From: an uncultured Alphaproteobacteria bacterium
Lineage (GTDB): Bacteria > Pseudomonadota > Alphaproteobacteria > HIMB59
Reading direction: 5' to 3'
DNA: 37,289 bases
Assembly: GCA_902574995.1 (NCBI GenBank)
Contig: CACGPP010000009.1
Location: 1-37,289, forward strand
Made by a program: the position numbers and the translations under genes. Every line of letters begins with the position of its first letter. Position 1 is the first letter of the stretch. The notes beneath the pieces are model-generated. The model saw nothing but the letters and a program-made list of their open reading frames with translations. It was not told where the DNA came from and made no database searches. Below are positions 1 through 9,217 of this stretch, in pieces.

Positions 1-11
1 ATACTAATTAA

Positions 12-902
12 TTATTTTTTAAATTTTTCCTTTAAAAGGTCATATAACTTTTGTGAGTCATAGCTTAAATCTCTTCCAGATCTTTTTATTAATCCAATTG
101 TCCTAGTTACAGAGGGATCAATTAAAGGCCTATATGACAGAGAAGAATAATCTTTTGAAATAGCCAATTTTGGGGCAAGAGTTATTCCAAGACCTTGCTC
201 AACCATATTTAATGCAGTTGGTATGTGCCTTACTTCATACGCCCAATCGATATCTTCTTCTTGGAGTGCCAGTGCATTCTCAATATAAATTCTACTCCCA
301 GAACCTTTCCATATTGAAATAAAATTCCTACCTTTAATTTCAGATATTTTTATTTTTCTTTTTTTCTCTAACTTGTCTCCTTTTGGAAATACAACGACGT
401 AATCTTCAACAAATAAATTTTCGAAGCTAATTCCAGGTTCTTGTTTACCAGTAAAATTAATACCAAAATCGCACTCCCCTCCCAAAACACTATCAACAAC
501 ATTATTAGATGACCTTTCAATAATTTGAACTTTACATCTTGGTTCAATTTCTTTGAATTGTTTGAGTGATGAAAATAAAATATTTCTTAATGCCGAATGA
601 ACCACTCCAATTTTAATTATTGAAGGAAAACTATATTTTTCATTAAGAGTTTTTGTTGCTGTCTTGACTGCTTCTATAATTCCTCTCGCTCGATCATAAA
701 AATTTCTCCCCGAGTAAGACAGTTGAACTTTTCTAGTGGTCCTATCAAATAGAGTAGTTCCTAATTCGTGCTCTAGCTTTTGAATTCTTCTTGAGAGAGC
801 GGGTTGAGATAAATTTAAATTATTTGCTGCTTTAGCAAAAGAGTTAGTCTCAGTTAATTCAATAAATGCTTCAATATCACCAATTTCAATATTAATGCGC
901 AC
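12..902 (-). CDS. LysR-family transcriptional regulator
   Basis: A 296-residue LysR-type regulator. An N-terminal winged helix-turn-helix lies at about residues 8-66 (NSFAKAANNLNLSQPALSRR is the recognition region), followed by a two-lobed effector-binding domain. The start is a GTG, since no in-frame ATG lies near it. The gene sits 24 bp after glpK on the same strand and is probably the last gene of a glpD-glpK-lysR operon. I infer a role in glycerol or glycerol-3-phosphate control from this context only. LysR regulators are often divergent from their targets, so a co-transcribed position is less usual. The effector is unknown. Confidence 0.9.
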   Translation of the reverse strand: MRINIEIGDIEAFIELTETNSFAKAANNLNLSQPALSRRIQKLEHELGTTLFDRTTRKVQLSYSGRNFYDRARGIIEAVKTATKTLNEKYSFPSIIKIGVVHSALRNILFSSLKQFKEIEPRCKVQIIERSSNNVVDSVLGGECDFGINFTGKQEPGISFENLFVEDYVVVFPKGDKLEKKRKIKISEIKGRNFISIWKGSGSRIYIENALALQEEDIDWAYEVRHIPTALNMVEQGLGITLAPKLAISKDYSSLSYRPLIDPSVTRTIGLIKRSGRDLSYDSQKLYDLLKEKFKK

Positions 903-926
903 ACAACATAAATATCAAAAATATTT

Positions 927-2417
927 TTATTTGCTATTCTTTTTTGTAGTTATTTTTTTTATGGCCTTTAGCCATCCTTGGTAAAGATATTTAACCTCTT
1001 TTTTATGAAGTTTTGGTTTAAATATTTTATCACTTTGCCATTTTTTAGAGATTTCTTCAGTATTTTTAATAAATCCTGAAGAAAGCCCTGCTAGATAGGC
1101 TGCTCCCAATGCAGTTGTCTCAGTTATTTTTGGTCTATCACAATTTAAAATTAAAATATTTGATAAAAATTGTAGGAAATCTTCATTTGTCACCATTCCA
1201 CCATCAACTTTAAGTTGTTTAATAGGAACACCGCTATCTTTCTGCATTGCAATGACTAAGTCTTTAGTTTGGTATGCAACACTATCTATCGTGGCTTTTA
1301 CAAATTCTGCTATCCCAGTATTCCTTGTCATTCCAAAAATTGCACCTCTAGCTTCCCCGTCCCAATATGGAGCTCCTAAGCCTACAAAAGCTGGAACAAA
1401 GTAAATTTTTTGACTTTGATCACTCTTTGAGTAAAAATTTTCTGTCTCTTGAGCAGTTTTGATAACTTTGAGTGAGTCTCTTAACCACTGAATAGCAGCC
1501 CCAGCAATAAAAATTGACCCTTCCAAGGCATAAGTAGTTTTATTGTTAATTTTATATGCAATAGTCGTTAGCAAATTATTTTTAGATATTTTAAGTTTTT
1601 GTCCAATATTCATGATCATAAAGCAACCAGTCCCGTACGTAGATTTAACAGACCCTGGTTTAAAACAGGCCTGCCCAATTGTTGCGGCTTGTTGGTCACC
1701 GGCAATGCCTCCTATTTTAATCTTATTTCCAAAAAGTGTTGTGTACCCAAAGTCATCTGCACTATCTTTTACTTCCGGAAGAATTTTATGAGGTATATTA
1801 AATAATTTTAGTAATTCTTTTGACCAACAATTCTTTTTGATGTCATATAACATGGTTCTTGAAGCATTCGTAGCTTCAGTGAAAAAAGACCTCCCCTCTG
1901 TTAACTTCCAAAGAAGCCAAGTATCAATAGTTCCAAATAAGAGTCTATCCTCTCTTAAAAGTTTTTTTGATGACTCTATGTTATCGAGTATCCATTTAAC
2001 TTTAGTCGCTGAAAAATATGAATCAATTACAAGTCCTGTAATTTTTTGTATTTTTTTTGCAAATCCTTTCCTAGTTAAATCTTTGCAATAATTTACTGTT
2101 CTTCTATCTTGCCAAACAATAGCTCTGTAAATAGGCTTACCTGTTTGTTTGTCCCAAATGACTACTGTTTCTCTTTGATTAGTTATTCCTATACTTAATA
2201 TTTGGCTTGAATTAATTTTTGCTTTTTTAATTACATTTTGTACTGTTTGCAAAACAGTATTAAATATTTCTTGAGGATCGTGTTCTACACAACCATCTTT
2301 AGGAAAGTATTGTCTAAATTCCAGTTGATCACTAGAAACAATTTCAAAATTATCATTAAAAATTATTGAACGTGTTGAAGTTGTGCCCTGATCAATTGAT
2401 AAAATAAATTTTTGCAC
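927..2417 (-). CDS. glpK: Glycerol kinase
   Basis: Glycerol kinase, which makes sn-glycerol-3-phosphate from glycerol and ATP in the cytoplasm. At 496 residues it has normal family length. The N-terminal phosphate-binding loop DQGTTSTR is at residues 9-16, the catalytic-base region GIAGDQQAA near residue 240, the STYGTGCF loop follows, and GLGAPYWDGEARG is near residue 345. All are typical FGGY-kinase motifs. It lies 21 bp after glpD, so the pair should be co-expressed and feed glycerol into triose phosphate. No glycerol facilitator gene is present in the window. Confidence 0.96.
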   Translation of the reverse strand: MQKFILSIDQGTTSTRSIIFNDNFEIVSSDQLEFRQYFPKDGCVEHDPQEIFNTVLQTVQNVIKKAKINSSQILSIGITNQRETVVIWDKQTGKPIYRAIVWQDRRTVNYCKDLTRKGFAKKIQKITGLVIDSYFSATKVKWILDNIESSKKLLREDRLLFGTIDTWLLWKLTEGRSFFTEATNASRTMLYDIKKNCWSKELLKLFNIPHKILPEVKDSADDFGYTTLFGNKIKIGGIAGDQQAATIGQACFKPGSVKSTYGTGCFMIMNIGQKLKISKNNLLTTIAYKINNKTTYALEGSIFIAGAAIQWLRDSLKVIKTAQETENFYSKSDQSQKIYFVPAFVGLGAPYWDGEARGAIFGMTRNTGIAEFVKATIDSVAYQTKDLVIAMQKDSGVPIKQLKVDGGMVTNEDFLQFLSNILILNCDRPKITETTALGAAYLAGLSSGFIKNTEEISKKWQSDKIFKPKLHKKEVKYLYQGWLKAIKKITTKKNSK

Positions 2418-2438
2418 AAATTTATAATATCATAAGAA

Positions 2439-3872
2439 CTAAAGGTGTCTTTTTAAAATAATTTCCAATTTATCCCTTGCTTCTTTAGGGAAATCTATTC
2501 CAAGTTTTGTTCTCCTAAATAAAATGTCCTCAGAAGTTCGAGCCATTTCTTCTTTAATAAGATATTTTGCTTCAAATTCATAAAAATCATCAAAAATTAA
2601 CTCCCCACCAGTGTCAAATTCATCATAAAATTCATTTAGTTTAGATATTTTATTTCCATAAGTCTTGATAAGACGCTTAAAAATTCGTTGAGGGATATTT
2701 CTATTATTTATTATTTTATCATATGCTCCTGGTAAGGCTTCTTCAGATGTCCATTTTTTGTTCGAAAACACGAGGTACTTGTTTAACTTTTTCAAAATTT
2801 GTTCAGAGAGTTTTCTATATGTTGTAAGTTTTCCACCTAAAATAGTTATTATTGGGGCTCCATCCTTGTCATCAACCTCAAAAGAATAGTCCCTTGATAC
2901 TTTAGATGCTTTTTGATTATTATCTTCAATTAATGGTCTTATTCCTGAATATGTCCATAATATATCACTTTCACTAATTTCTTTTTTAATAAATGAATTG
3001 ACTGATTTTATCAGATAATTTTTTTCTTCATCAGTGATTTTGGGATTTTCAAAATTATCTACCTCATGATCGGTGGTGCCTATTAAAGTATATTTATTTT
3101 GATATGGGATCATAAATATTATCCGTTTATCATCTAACTGAAGAATATATGCTTGATCTCCCTCATAAATTTTTTTCACAACTAAATGGCTTCCCTGCAC
3201 TAGCCTTAATTTTTTATTTGATTTTAATTTAAAAATATTATTTAAAACTGATATTGCAAATGGACCTGTTGCATTAACCACTACTTTTGATTTTAAAACC
3301 TCACCACTATCTAAAGTAATAAGCCAAAAGCTCCTATCTCTTAATACCTTAACAATTTTTGTATTTAGATATATTTTTGCGCCCCTTTTCATCGCATCCT
3401 CTGCATTTAGTAAAGCAAGTCTTGAGTCATCAACATATAAATCAGAGTAAATATAACCACTTATAAAATTTTCTTTAATTGGATTTTCTTTAAAATGGTC
3501 ATTCAAATTAATAAATTTTGATTTTTCAAATGATGATTTACCACCTAATCTGTCATATAAAAATAATCCAATTCTTATCATCCAACTCGGACGCAAACTA
3601 GGAACGTGAGGTAGAACAAAATTTATTGGTTTAGTAATGTGAGGTGCGATCTTCTTTATAACTTCTCTTTCTTTTAGAGACTCCCTTACTAGTTTAAAGT
3701 CATAATTTTCTAAATATCTTATCCCTCCGTGAATTAATTTTGTAGACCATGAAGAAGTTTGGGATGCAATATCACCTTTTTCAATTAGACAAGTATTTAA
3801 ACCTCTACCTACAGCATCTCTTGCTGTACCAACACCATTAATACCACCACCAATAATAATTAAATCATACAC
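2439..3872 (-). CDS. glpD: Aerobic glycerol-3-phosphate dehydrogenase
   Basis: FAD-dependent glycerol-3-phosphate dehydrogenase, a membrane-associated enzyme that oxidises glycerol-3-phosphate to dihydroxyacetone phosphate and passes electrons to quinone. The FAD-binding GGGINGVGTARDA motif is at residues 8-20, followed by the family block TKLIHGGIRYLENYDFKLV near residue 44 and a C-terminal DAO-type domain containing LGGKLTTYRKLSEQ. The 477-residue length is slightly short for the family (E. coli has about 500). It is the first gene of the minus-strand operon with glpK and the LysR gene. The upstream gap at 3873-4006 should hold the promoter. Confidence 0.95.
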   Translation of the reverse strand: MYDLIIIGGGINGVGTARDAVGRGLNTCLIEKGDIASQTSSWSTKLIHGGIRYLENYDFKLVRESLKEREVIKKIAPHITKPINFVLPHVPSLRPSWMIRIGLFLYDRLGGKSSFEKSKFINLNDHFKENPIKENFISGYIYSDLYVDDSRLALLNAEDAMKRGAKIYLNTKIVKVLRDRSFWLITLDSGEVLKSKVVVNATGPFAISVLNNIFKLKSNKKLRLVQGSHLVVKKIYEGDQAYILQLDDKRIIFMIPYQNKYTLIGTTDHEVDNFENPKITDEEKNYLIKSVNSFIKKEISESDILWTYSGIRPLIEDNNQKASKVSRDYSFEVDDKDGAPIITILGGKLTTYRKLSEQILKKLNKYLVFSNKKWTSEEALPGAYDKIINNRNIPQRIFKRLIKTYGNKISKLNEFYDEFDTGGELIFDDFYEFEAKYLIKEEMARTSEDILFRRTKLGIDFPKEARDKLEIILKRHL

Positions 3873-4006
3873 AGTTCTAACCTCTTATAAAAAATTTAAA
3901 AAGTAAAGATAGAGAAAACTTATTTTTTGTTTTTTGAAACAATATTTTTGAATTTTTCATTGACTTATTAAAATGAAATGTTCTTAAAATGTAAAAATTA
4001 TCGTAA

Positions 4007-4405
4007 TTAACGGTAAATTCTTTTTAATCCCAAACCCATTTTTGAAAATCTTTTTCTAAAACTATAGAATTCTTGGTTATGTTTTGCTGAATTTTGTTTC
4101 AGAACTAGTTTTTGATAATAATGAACCATTTCATGTCCTAAAATCTCAACAAATTCCTGAAAATTCTTAAATTTATTATGTAGAGTAATTCTATAACAGT
4201 GCTTTGTAGCATAAGGGTTAAATTCGAATAAACCTAGTGCACCTCGTATTCTTCTGATTTTGATATAAGGTGTTTTTAAACGATTATTAAAAATCTCTCT
4301 ATTTAATATTTTATATATCGCAGGTATTTTATTAGCTTTAGGTTTAAATACTCTCTCACTCCCATAGTACTGAATAAGTGTAGCTAAACTTTTTGTTCTT
4401 GGCAT
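4007..4405 (-). CDS. SprT-like zinc metallopeptidase-fold protein
   Basis: A 132-residue protein of the SprT-like family. It carries the zinc motif HEMVHYYQ (HExxH, residues 91-98) and a following NQEF/F-rich helix. The C-terminal zinc ribbon found in longer SprT proteins is absent. SprT-like domains in eukaryotic Spartan cleave DNA-protein crosslinks, and the bacterial role is unclear. It stands alone on the minus strand between glpD and two small genes. The ATG start is followed by a basic leader (MPRTKSLATL) and no signal peptide, so it is predicted cytoplasmic. Confidence 0.75.
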   Translation of the reverse strand: MPRTKSLATLIQYYGSERVFKPKANKIPAIYKILNREIFNNRLKTPYIKIRRIRGALGLFEFNPYATKHCYRITLHNKFKNFQEFVEILGHEMVHYYQKLVLKQNSAKHNQEFYSFRKRFSKMGLGLKRIYR

Positions 4406-4452
4406 TGATTTAAAGATACAATTATTATTTATTAAAAAAAAATCAAGATAAT

Positions 4453-4679
4453 TTAATTTGGATTCTCTAACAAATAATCTATGTGTATTAATACCTCATC
4501 TAACTTATCATCAGAAATGTCTTTGTAACTTTTACCAAATTTTTCTTTAATCCTGAGAGCTATGAGTGCATATGCATTCCTTCCATTTGTATGGTAATAA
4601 GATGGCTTCAAAAGTGGTTGAAGTTTTTCGCCAGATAATTGAATTTTTTTCCAAACTCTTTTTTATTTAATTCACTCAT
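4453..4679 (-). pseudogene. Small unknown gene with a one-base frameshift in a poly-A run
   Basis: The first frame starts at the ATG ending at 4679 and reads MSELNKKEFGK. A seven-A run (minus strand) then leads to an early stop. Adding one A restores a long frame from KIQLSGEKLQPLLKPSYYHT to YLLENPN and a stop at 4453, giving about 75 residues. The second frame has no usable start of its own. It begins directly at the stop of the 34-residue upstream gene (ATGA overlap), so the two look translationally coupled. The family is not recognised. The shift could be a real mutation, a sequencing or assembly error in the homopolymer, or slippage. Confidence 0.6.
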
Positions 4680-4780
4680 AATGATAGGCCTCCAGGAAAA
4701 AAAAATTCCAGCAAAATTCTTATAAGTGCAAAACCTATTCCACAAAATATAATAATTGTGATTAACTGTTTATTTATCAT
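4676..4780 (-). CDS. Small single-pass membrane protein (34 residues)
   Basis: A short frame starting with an ATG reads MINKQLITIIIFCGIGFALI followed by RILLEFFFPGGLSL. It has one hydrophobic segment (residues 6-28) and ends PGGLSL. The stop overlaps the start of the next minus-strand gene as ATGA, which supports real translation. No family is recognised. It faces the divergent secreted-protein gene at 4801. Confidence 0.5.
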   Translation of the reverse strand: MINKQLITIIIFCGIGFALIRILLEFFFPGGLSL

Positions 4781-4800
4781 GATGTATAAAATTAATTATT

Positions 4801-5190
4801 ATGAAATACTTTAGCACTATTTTATGTTTATTTCTCTTTAATTTGACATTTGCTGAAAATATGGAAAAGTTTCCTCTTGCTTGTATTTGTGATAAAAGCA
4901 TAAATGCACTAAAGTACTTTGATTGTAAACAAAAAGTTTCTGGAACACAATTAAATGTCATTGATAGCCAAGATAATAAAAATATTTTTATATTTAGTAG
5001 TTTTGATGAAAAAAATTACCAATTAGTAGATAAAGATCTCTTAAGTTTAACATTTGAATATGATACGCAAGATTACATTTCTTCTTTTTTGATCAAAAAA
5101 AATTTAGATCTAATTTTTTCTATATCTTATAAAAAATATAATAAAAAATGGTCATACGATTTAAAGTGTGTTTCATTAAAAAAAGATTAA
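4801..5190 (+). CDS. Secreted protein of unknown function
   Basis: A 129-residue protein with a clear signal peptide (MKYFSTILCLFLFNLTFA, cleavage after about residue 18). The mature part holds five cysteines (CIC, DC and KC contexts), which suits a periplasmic disulfide-bonded domain. I do not recognise the family. The gene starts 20 bp after the divergent small membrane gene and ends 19 bp before the EamA transporter, so it may lead that plus-strand operon. Confidence 0.7.
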   Translation: MKYFSTILCLFLFNLTFAENMEKFPLACICDKSINALKYFDCKQKVSGTQLNVIDSQDNKNIFIFSSFDEKNYQLVDKDLLSLTFEYDTQDYISSFLIKKNLDLIFSISYKKYNKKWSYDLKCVSLKKD

Positions 5191-5209
5191 AGTTTCAACT
5201 TAATTCAAT

Positions 5210-6082
5210 ATGTTAGATAAAAAATTTATTTTTCCTTCCACAATATCATTTATAGGTTTTTTGTTTCTAGTATCAATGGACTCAGTAATAAAGGTTTTAG
5301 GTGAAACTTATTCTGTATTACAATTACTATTTTTAAATGCTTTATTTTCTCTAATACCTTTGTTTTTTTTTATTTATAAAAAACATGGTTTCCAATTTTA
5401 TAAAAAACAAAATTATACTTTCCAATTTATAAGAGGTATAATTCACACAATTGGCTTCTTATTTGTCTTAAAAGGAGTTTTATTATTGCCACTTTCAGTA
5501 GTTTACCCAGTTTTATTTACTTCACCTTTAATGTTACTAGTGATGTCCCATTTTTTCTTAAGTGACAATATCAATATAGTGAGAGTTTTAGCGATTTTAA
5601 TAGGCTTTTTAGGTGTGGTGATTTCAGCAGAACCATTTGGGACCAACATTGTTTCTATTTTGGGTGTTTTATTTGTCTTTGCAGGTGCTTTCTGTATTGC
5701 AATCACTCATTTGATAACAAGGAAATATAATTATTTAACATCCTCATATTCAGCAGCTTTTTACAGTATGATTGTAAGCGTTGTAGTTTTTTTATTTTCT
5801 ATAAATTTTGATTTTGAGCCTATGACCTTTATCGATTTACTGCTCTCTATGCTTGGTGGCGCATTCGCAGGACTTGGTATCAGTGCAGTAATTTATGGTT
5901 CTCAAACTCTTCCCTCCTCAGTATTTGGTTTAACGAGTTATGTTCAGATAATTTTTGGCGTACTTTTGGGCTGGCTTGTTTTTAATCAGCTGCCAACTTT
6001 GTATAATTATATTGGGATACTTATAGTTATATCGGCTGGAGTAATATTATTTTATTTTGATAAAAGTCAGAAAAACAGTTAG
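5210..6082 (+). CDS. EamA/DMT-family transporter
   Basis: A 290-residue integral membrane protein with about ten predicted helices arranged as two EamA repeats. The second repeat begins near residue 145 with GVLFVFAGAFCIAITHLITR. Drug/metabolite transporters export or import small solutes; the substrate cannot be read from the sequence. The loop VVISAEPFG between the halves is typical. The next gene overlaps its end by 26 bp. Confidence 0.88.
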   Translation: MLDKKFIFPSTISFIGFLFLVSMDSVIKVLGETYSVLQLLFLNALFSLIPLFFFIYKKHGFQFYKKQNYTFQFIRGIIHTIGFLFVLKGVLLLPLSVVYPVLFTSPLMLLVMSHFFLSDNINIVRVLAILIGFLGVVISAEPFGTNIVSILGVLFVFAGAFCIAITHLITRKYNYLTSSYSAAFYSMIVSVVVFLFSINFDFEPMTFIDLLLSMLGGAFAGLGISAVIYGSQTLPSSVFGLTSYVQIIFGVLLGWLVFNQLPTLYNYIGILIVISAGVILFYFDKSQKNS

Positions 6083-7112
6083 TGCATTGATTTCTCTTTT
6101 AATTTTATTTGTAGTTTCATATTTAATTTTCATTTTTCCATTTGATATTTTATCATCCTGGTTAGGCAATCCATTTTCATTATCGGAAGCCTTAGTAGGA
6201 ACCTCTGTAGTTTTTGGATTTTGTCTATATTACTTTAGATCAAAAAGCACAAATAAAATTATTAAGTTTTTTGTTTATGAGGGATTTGGAGTAGGGACAG
6301 TATCTTTTTTTATTATTTTACCCCTTATTCTAATAAATTATTTTCAAATTTTAATTGATTTGCACTTAGTGCTTCTATTTTTTACTATTCAATTACCTGT
6401 AATTATCTATGGATACTTAAATTCAAAAAAACTTAAAATTAAAAAAATATCTATTGAGTCAAATCTAATTAGTAGAAATATTAAATTTGTATTTATTAGT
6501 GACGTGCATATAGGTTCAAATCATCCTTCATCATTAAAAAAATTAGTATCCAAAATAAATTCCCTGGACTTCCATTTCTTGATTATAGGCGGTGACTTAA
6601 TAGATAGTAGTGCGTTTAAAATTAATGACCTTAACGAATTTATAAAAATTAATAAGCCTATTTTTTTTGTAACTGGAAACCATGAATACTATATAAAAAA
6701 TTATGACAAACATCTTGATGAATTACACAAAGTTGGAATTCAAACCCTAGATAATGAGGCAATACAACTTGATGAACTAAACTTAGTTGGTCTTTCTGAT
6801 AATCAGACTAATAAATCAAAAATAGAATATGCAAATAAACTCTCCAAAGAAAAATTTTTTAACCTTTTTGTAGTGCATAAACCATCTATATGGAAAAAAG
6901 TTTCAAATAAAGCCAATTTAATGCTCTCAGGCCATACTCATAATGGTCAAATTTTTCCATTTAATTTAATAGTAAAACTTAAATTTCCACAAAATTATGG
7001 TCTTTACAAAAATAATAACAACCATTTGTACGTTAGCTCAGGATCAGCCACTTGGGGTCCAAAAATAAGAATTGGATCTAATAATGAAATTATTCATCTC
7101 GAATTAAAATAG
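6057..7112 (+). CDS. Membrane-anchored metallophosphoesterase (YkuE/YaeI-like)
   Basis: A 351-residue protein with three to four N-terminal membrane segments (residues 8-28, 45-60, 80-120) and a calcineurin-like phosphoesterase domain. The metal ligands are seen in ISDVHIGS (D149, H151), GGDLIDS, TGNHEYY and GHTHNGQ. Homologues hydrolyse phosphodiesters such as UDP-diacylglucosamine or other lipid phosphates at the membrane; the substrate here is unknown. The start is a TTG overlapping the EamA gene by 26 bp, and no upstream in-frame ATG is available. Translation is probably coupled to that gene. Confidence 0.85.
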   Translation: MIKVRKTVSALISLLILFVVSYLIFIFPFDILSSWLGNPFSLSEALVGTSVVFGFCLYYFRSKSTNKIIKFFVYEGFGVGTVSFFIILPLILINYFQILIDLHLVLLFFTIQLPVIIYGYLNSKKLKIKKISIESNLISRNIKFVFISDVHIGSNHPSSLKKLVSKINSLDFHFLIIGGDLIDSSAFKINDLNEFIKINKPIFFVTGNHEYYIKNYDKHLDELHKVGIQTLDNEAIQLDELNLVGLSDNQTNKSKIEYANKLSKEKFFNLFVVHKPSIWKKVSNKANLMLSGHTHNGQIFPFNLIVKLKFPQNYGLYKNNNNHLYVSSGSATWGPKIRIGSNNEIIHLELK

Positions 7113-7145
7113 TACAAATTTCCTTATTGGATAATATTTTACATT

Positions 7146-7649
7146 ATGTATGCTTTTTTTATGAAAATAATACTCACTTATTTTTTATTAATAGGAACTT
7201 TATTTGCTGATGAGCATATTTTAGAGCAAGAAAATTTTGATGCTTGGCAATTTACTTGTGTTGAGGAGCAAAAACAAAAAATCTGTGAACTAAGAGAATT
7301 AGTATTTGATCCAAATACAGAGGAGGTTGTGAGCTATTTATCAATTACTATAAATCCTGAAAATTTAACTCAAATGCAAATAGCTTTTCCACATGCTGTA
7401 AATCTAAAGAGCCCAGTTTCTTTACAAATTGATGACAAGGATCCTTTGGAATTAGATTATGCATACTGTAACCAAAGTGCCTGTTTTGTTGCAGAAATAA
7501 TTGGAGAAAATTTTGTTAATTTTTTCAAAGCTGGAAATCAAGTTAATCTAAAAATATTATTATTAGATAACAGACAAGCGACTATTACGTATTCGTTATC
7601 TGGTTTTACGGCTGGTTATAATAAGTTATCTTCTGCACTGGTTAACTAG
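7146..7649 (+). CDS. IalB-like periplasmic protein
   Basis: A 167-residue exported protein matching the invasion-associated locus B (IalB) family common in alphaproteobacteria. After the signal sequence come W-x-F-T-C, an I-C-E-L-R segment, and the later C-x-x-x-A-C-F motif. IalB-family proteins are periplasmic or outer-membrane associated, and their biochemical role is not settled. The ATG at 7146 is used here. The second ATG at 7161 (MKIILTYFLLIGTLFA) would give a cleaner signal peptide and may be the true start. The end overlaps the convergent MFS gene by 8 bp. Confidence 0.75.
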   Translation: MYAFFMKIILTYFLLIGTLFADEHILEQENFDAWQFTCVEEQKQKICELRELVFDPNTEEVVSYLSITINPENLTQMQIAFPHAVNLKSPVSLQIDDKDPLELDYAYCNQSACFVAEIIGENFVNFFKAGNQVNLKILLLDNRQATITYSLSGFTAGYNKLSSALVN

Positions 7650-9180
7650 CTTTATTAAACTTAATTTTATTTTTAATTAATAAGAGACAAACTAAAGAGG
7701 GAACTACCATTAAAGCTGTAATGATGAAAAATAATCCCCAGTTACCACCTAACCCATCAACTAATGCTCCAGAAGAAGAAGCTAGTAAAGTTCTTCCTGC
7801 TGTTCCAACAGAGGCTAATAAAGCATATTGAGTAGCAGTAAAGCTACGATCAACTAAAAGAGATATAAATGCAACAAATGCCACTGTTGCAAATGCTGCT
7901 GCTAAGTCATCTAATATTACAGCAAAGGCAAAAAGAGTTTTCGATGGTCCTACCCAAGCTAGCACTGAAAATAAAATATTTGTACCGGCCATTGCAATAC
8001 CTGCCACAATTAATGTTTTAAAAATACCAGATCTCATTGCTATAGCTCCACCAATAAGCGTAAATACAATGGTTGTAATCCAGCCTAATGCTTTTGAAAA
8101 TATTGCTATATCACCCTTAGAAAAACCAATTTCCTTATAAAATACTAAACTCATTCTTCCAAGAAACGCCTCACCTATTTTGAATAAAAATACAAAAGCA
8201 AGAATTGCAATACCAATTTTCACTCCATTAATACTAAAGAAACTATTTAAGGGGTTTGCTACAACATTATTTAAATAATAGAGAGTTTGAGAAACAGGAT
8301 TATCCTCACCAAATCTTTGTATGTAAAATGAAAAAAAATAAAAGGCTCCACCAATAACAACAAAAGCTAAACCACCATTTGTAAACCAAATTTTTTCGAA
8401 GAATTTTCCAACTAAAAAGCATAAAATTCCTATTGAGGCAAACAGGTATCCAGCATTTCTTACACTATTTACATTTGAATTTGAGGAGTCAGTGTTTGTT
8501 ATCTCTTGGAATCTCTCTTTATTAGACTCAGGTATAAATACCAAACCTACGTTACATAGTACTATAATTGCCATTAAAAAAATAAATGTTACTTGCCAAT
8601 ATTGATCTACACCTGATAATTCGAGTTTCTCAGCTATTTCTAAACAAATAAAACCTCCAAGTTTAAAACCAGTCCACCATCCAACAACGGCCATAGCTGC
8701 TCCTGCAGCCATACTTGAGGTTTCATCCCTTTTTATTTGTTCAATTCTTAGAGCATCGATTGTTATGTCTTGAGTAGCAGATGAAATAGCAATAGCTAAT
8801 CCAACTCCAATTATTAAGGCCAAGTTTTGTGTTGGCTCTAAGACGCTCCATATAACAAGACATATTAAGATAACTGTTTGCATCATTATAATTATTGATT
8901 TCCTATGACCCATCTTATTAGTCAAAAAAGGGAGTCTTAATCTATCGATAATAGGTGCCCATAAAAAATTGAATGCATAAACTCCAAAAATTAGTCCAGC
9001 CCAACCTATAGTGCTTCTACTTAAACCCTCCTCCTTTAACCACAAAGATAGTGCGCTTGCAATTAACACCCAAGGGAAACCACTAATTATACCTAAAAGA
9101 AGAATACGTATCATTCTTCTGTCATAGTAGGCTCCAAATAAAGATTTTAATTTACTAGAATCTATAGATACAGAACTCAT
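7642..9180 (-). CDS. AmpG-like MFS permease
   Basis: A 512-residue major facilitator with about 12-14 helices. The N-terminal block GFPWVLIASALSLWLKEEGL, the WAPIIDRLRLP loop and the QDITIDALRIE motif are characteristic of the AmpG/acetyl-CoA transporter branch. AmpG imports anhydro-muropeptides for wall recycling. No other wall-recycling genes are near, so the substrate is inferred from family only. It ends convergently with the IalB gene. Confidence 0.85.
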   Translation of the reverse strand: MSSVSIDSSKLKSLFGAYYDRRMIRILLLGIISGFPWVLIASALSLWLKEEGLSRSTIGWAGLIFGVYAFNFLWAPIIDRLRLPFLTNKMGHRKSIIIMMQTVILICLVIWSVLEPTQNLALIIGVGLAIAISSATQDITIDALRIEQIKRDETSSMAAGAAMAVVGWWTGFKLGGFICLEIAEKLELSGVDQYWQVTFIFLMAIIVLCNVGLVFIPESNKERFQEITNTDSSNSNVNSVRNAGYLFASIGILCFLVGKFFEKIWFTNGGLAFVVIGGAFYFFSFYIQRFGEDNPVSQTLYYLNNVVANPLNSFFSINGVKIGIAILAFVFLFKIGEAFLGRMSLVFYKEIGFSKGDIAIFSKALGWITTIVFTLIGGAIAMRSGIFKTLIVAGIAMAGTNILFSVLAWVGPSKTLFAFAVILDDLAAAFATVAFVAFISLLVDRSFTATQYALLASVGTAGRTLLASSSGALVDGLGGNWGLFFIITALMVVPSLVCLLLIKNKIKFNKAS

Positions 9181-9217
9181 TATTTATATGATATTGAAAA
9201 TTTAATGAATGAAAACT

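Noticed and set aside
1543-2091. Plus-strand open frames across glpK
   Set aside because: They are antisense shadows of a strongly conserved gene, with no start signals or family features.
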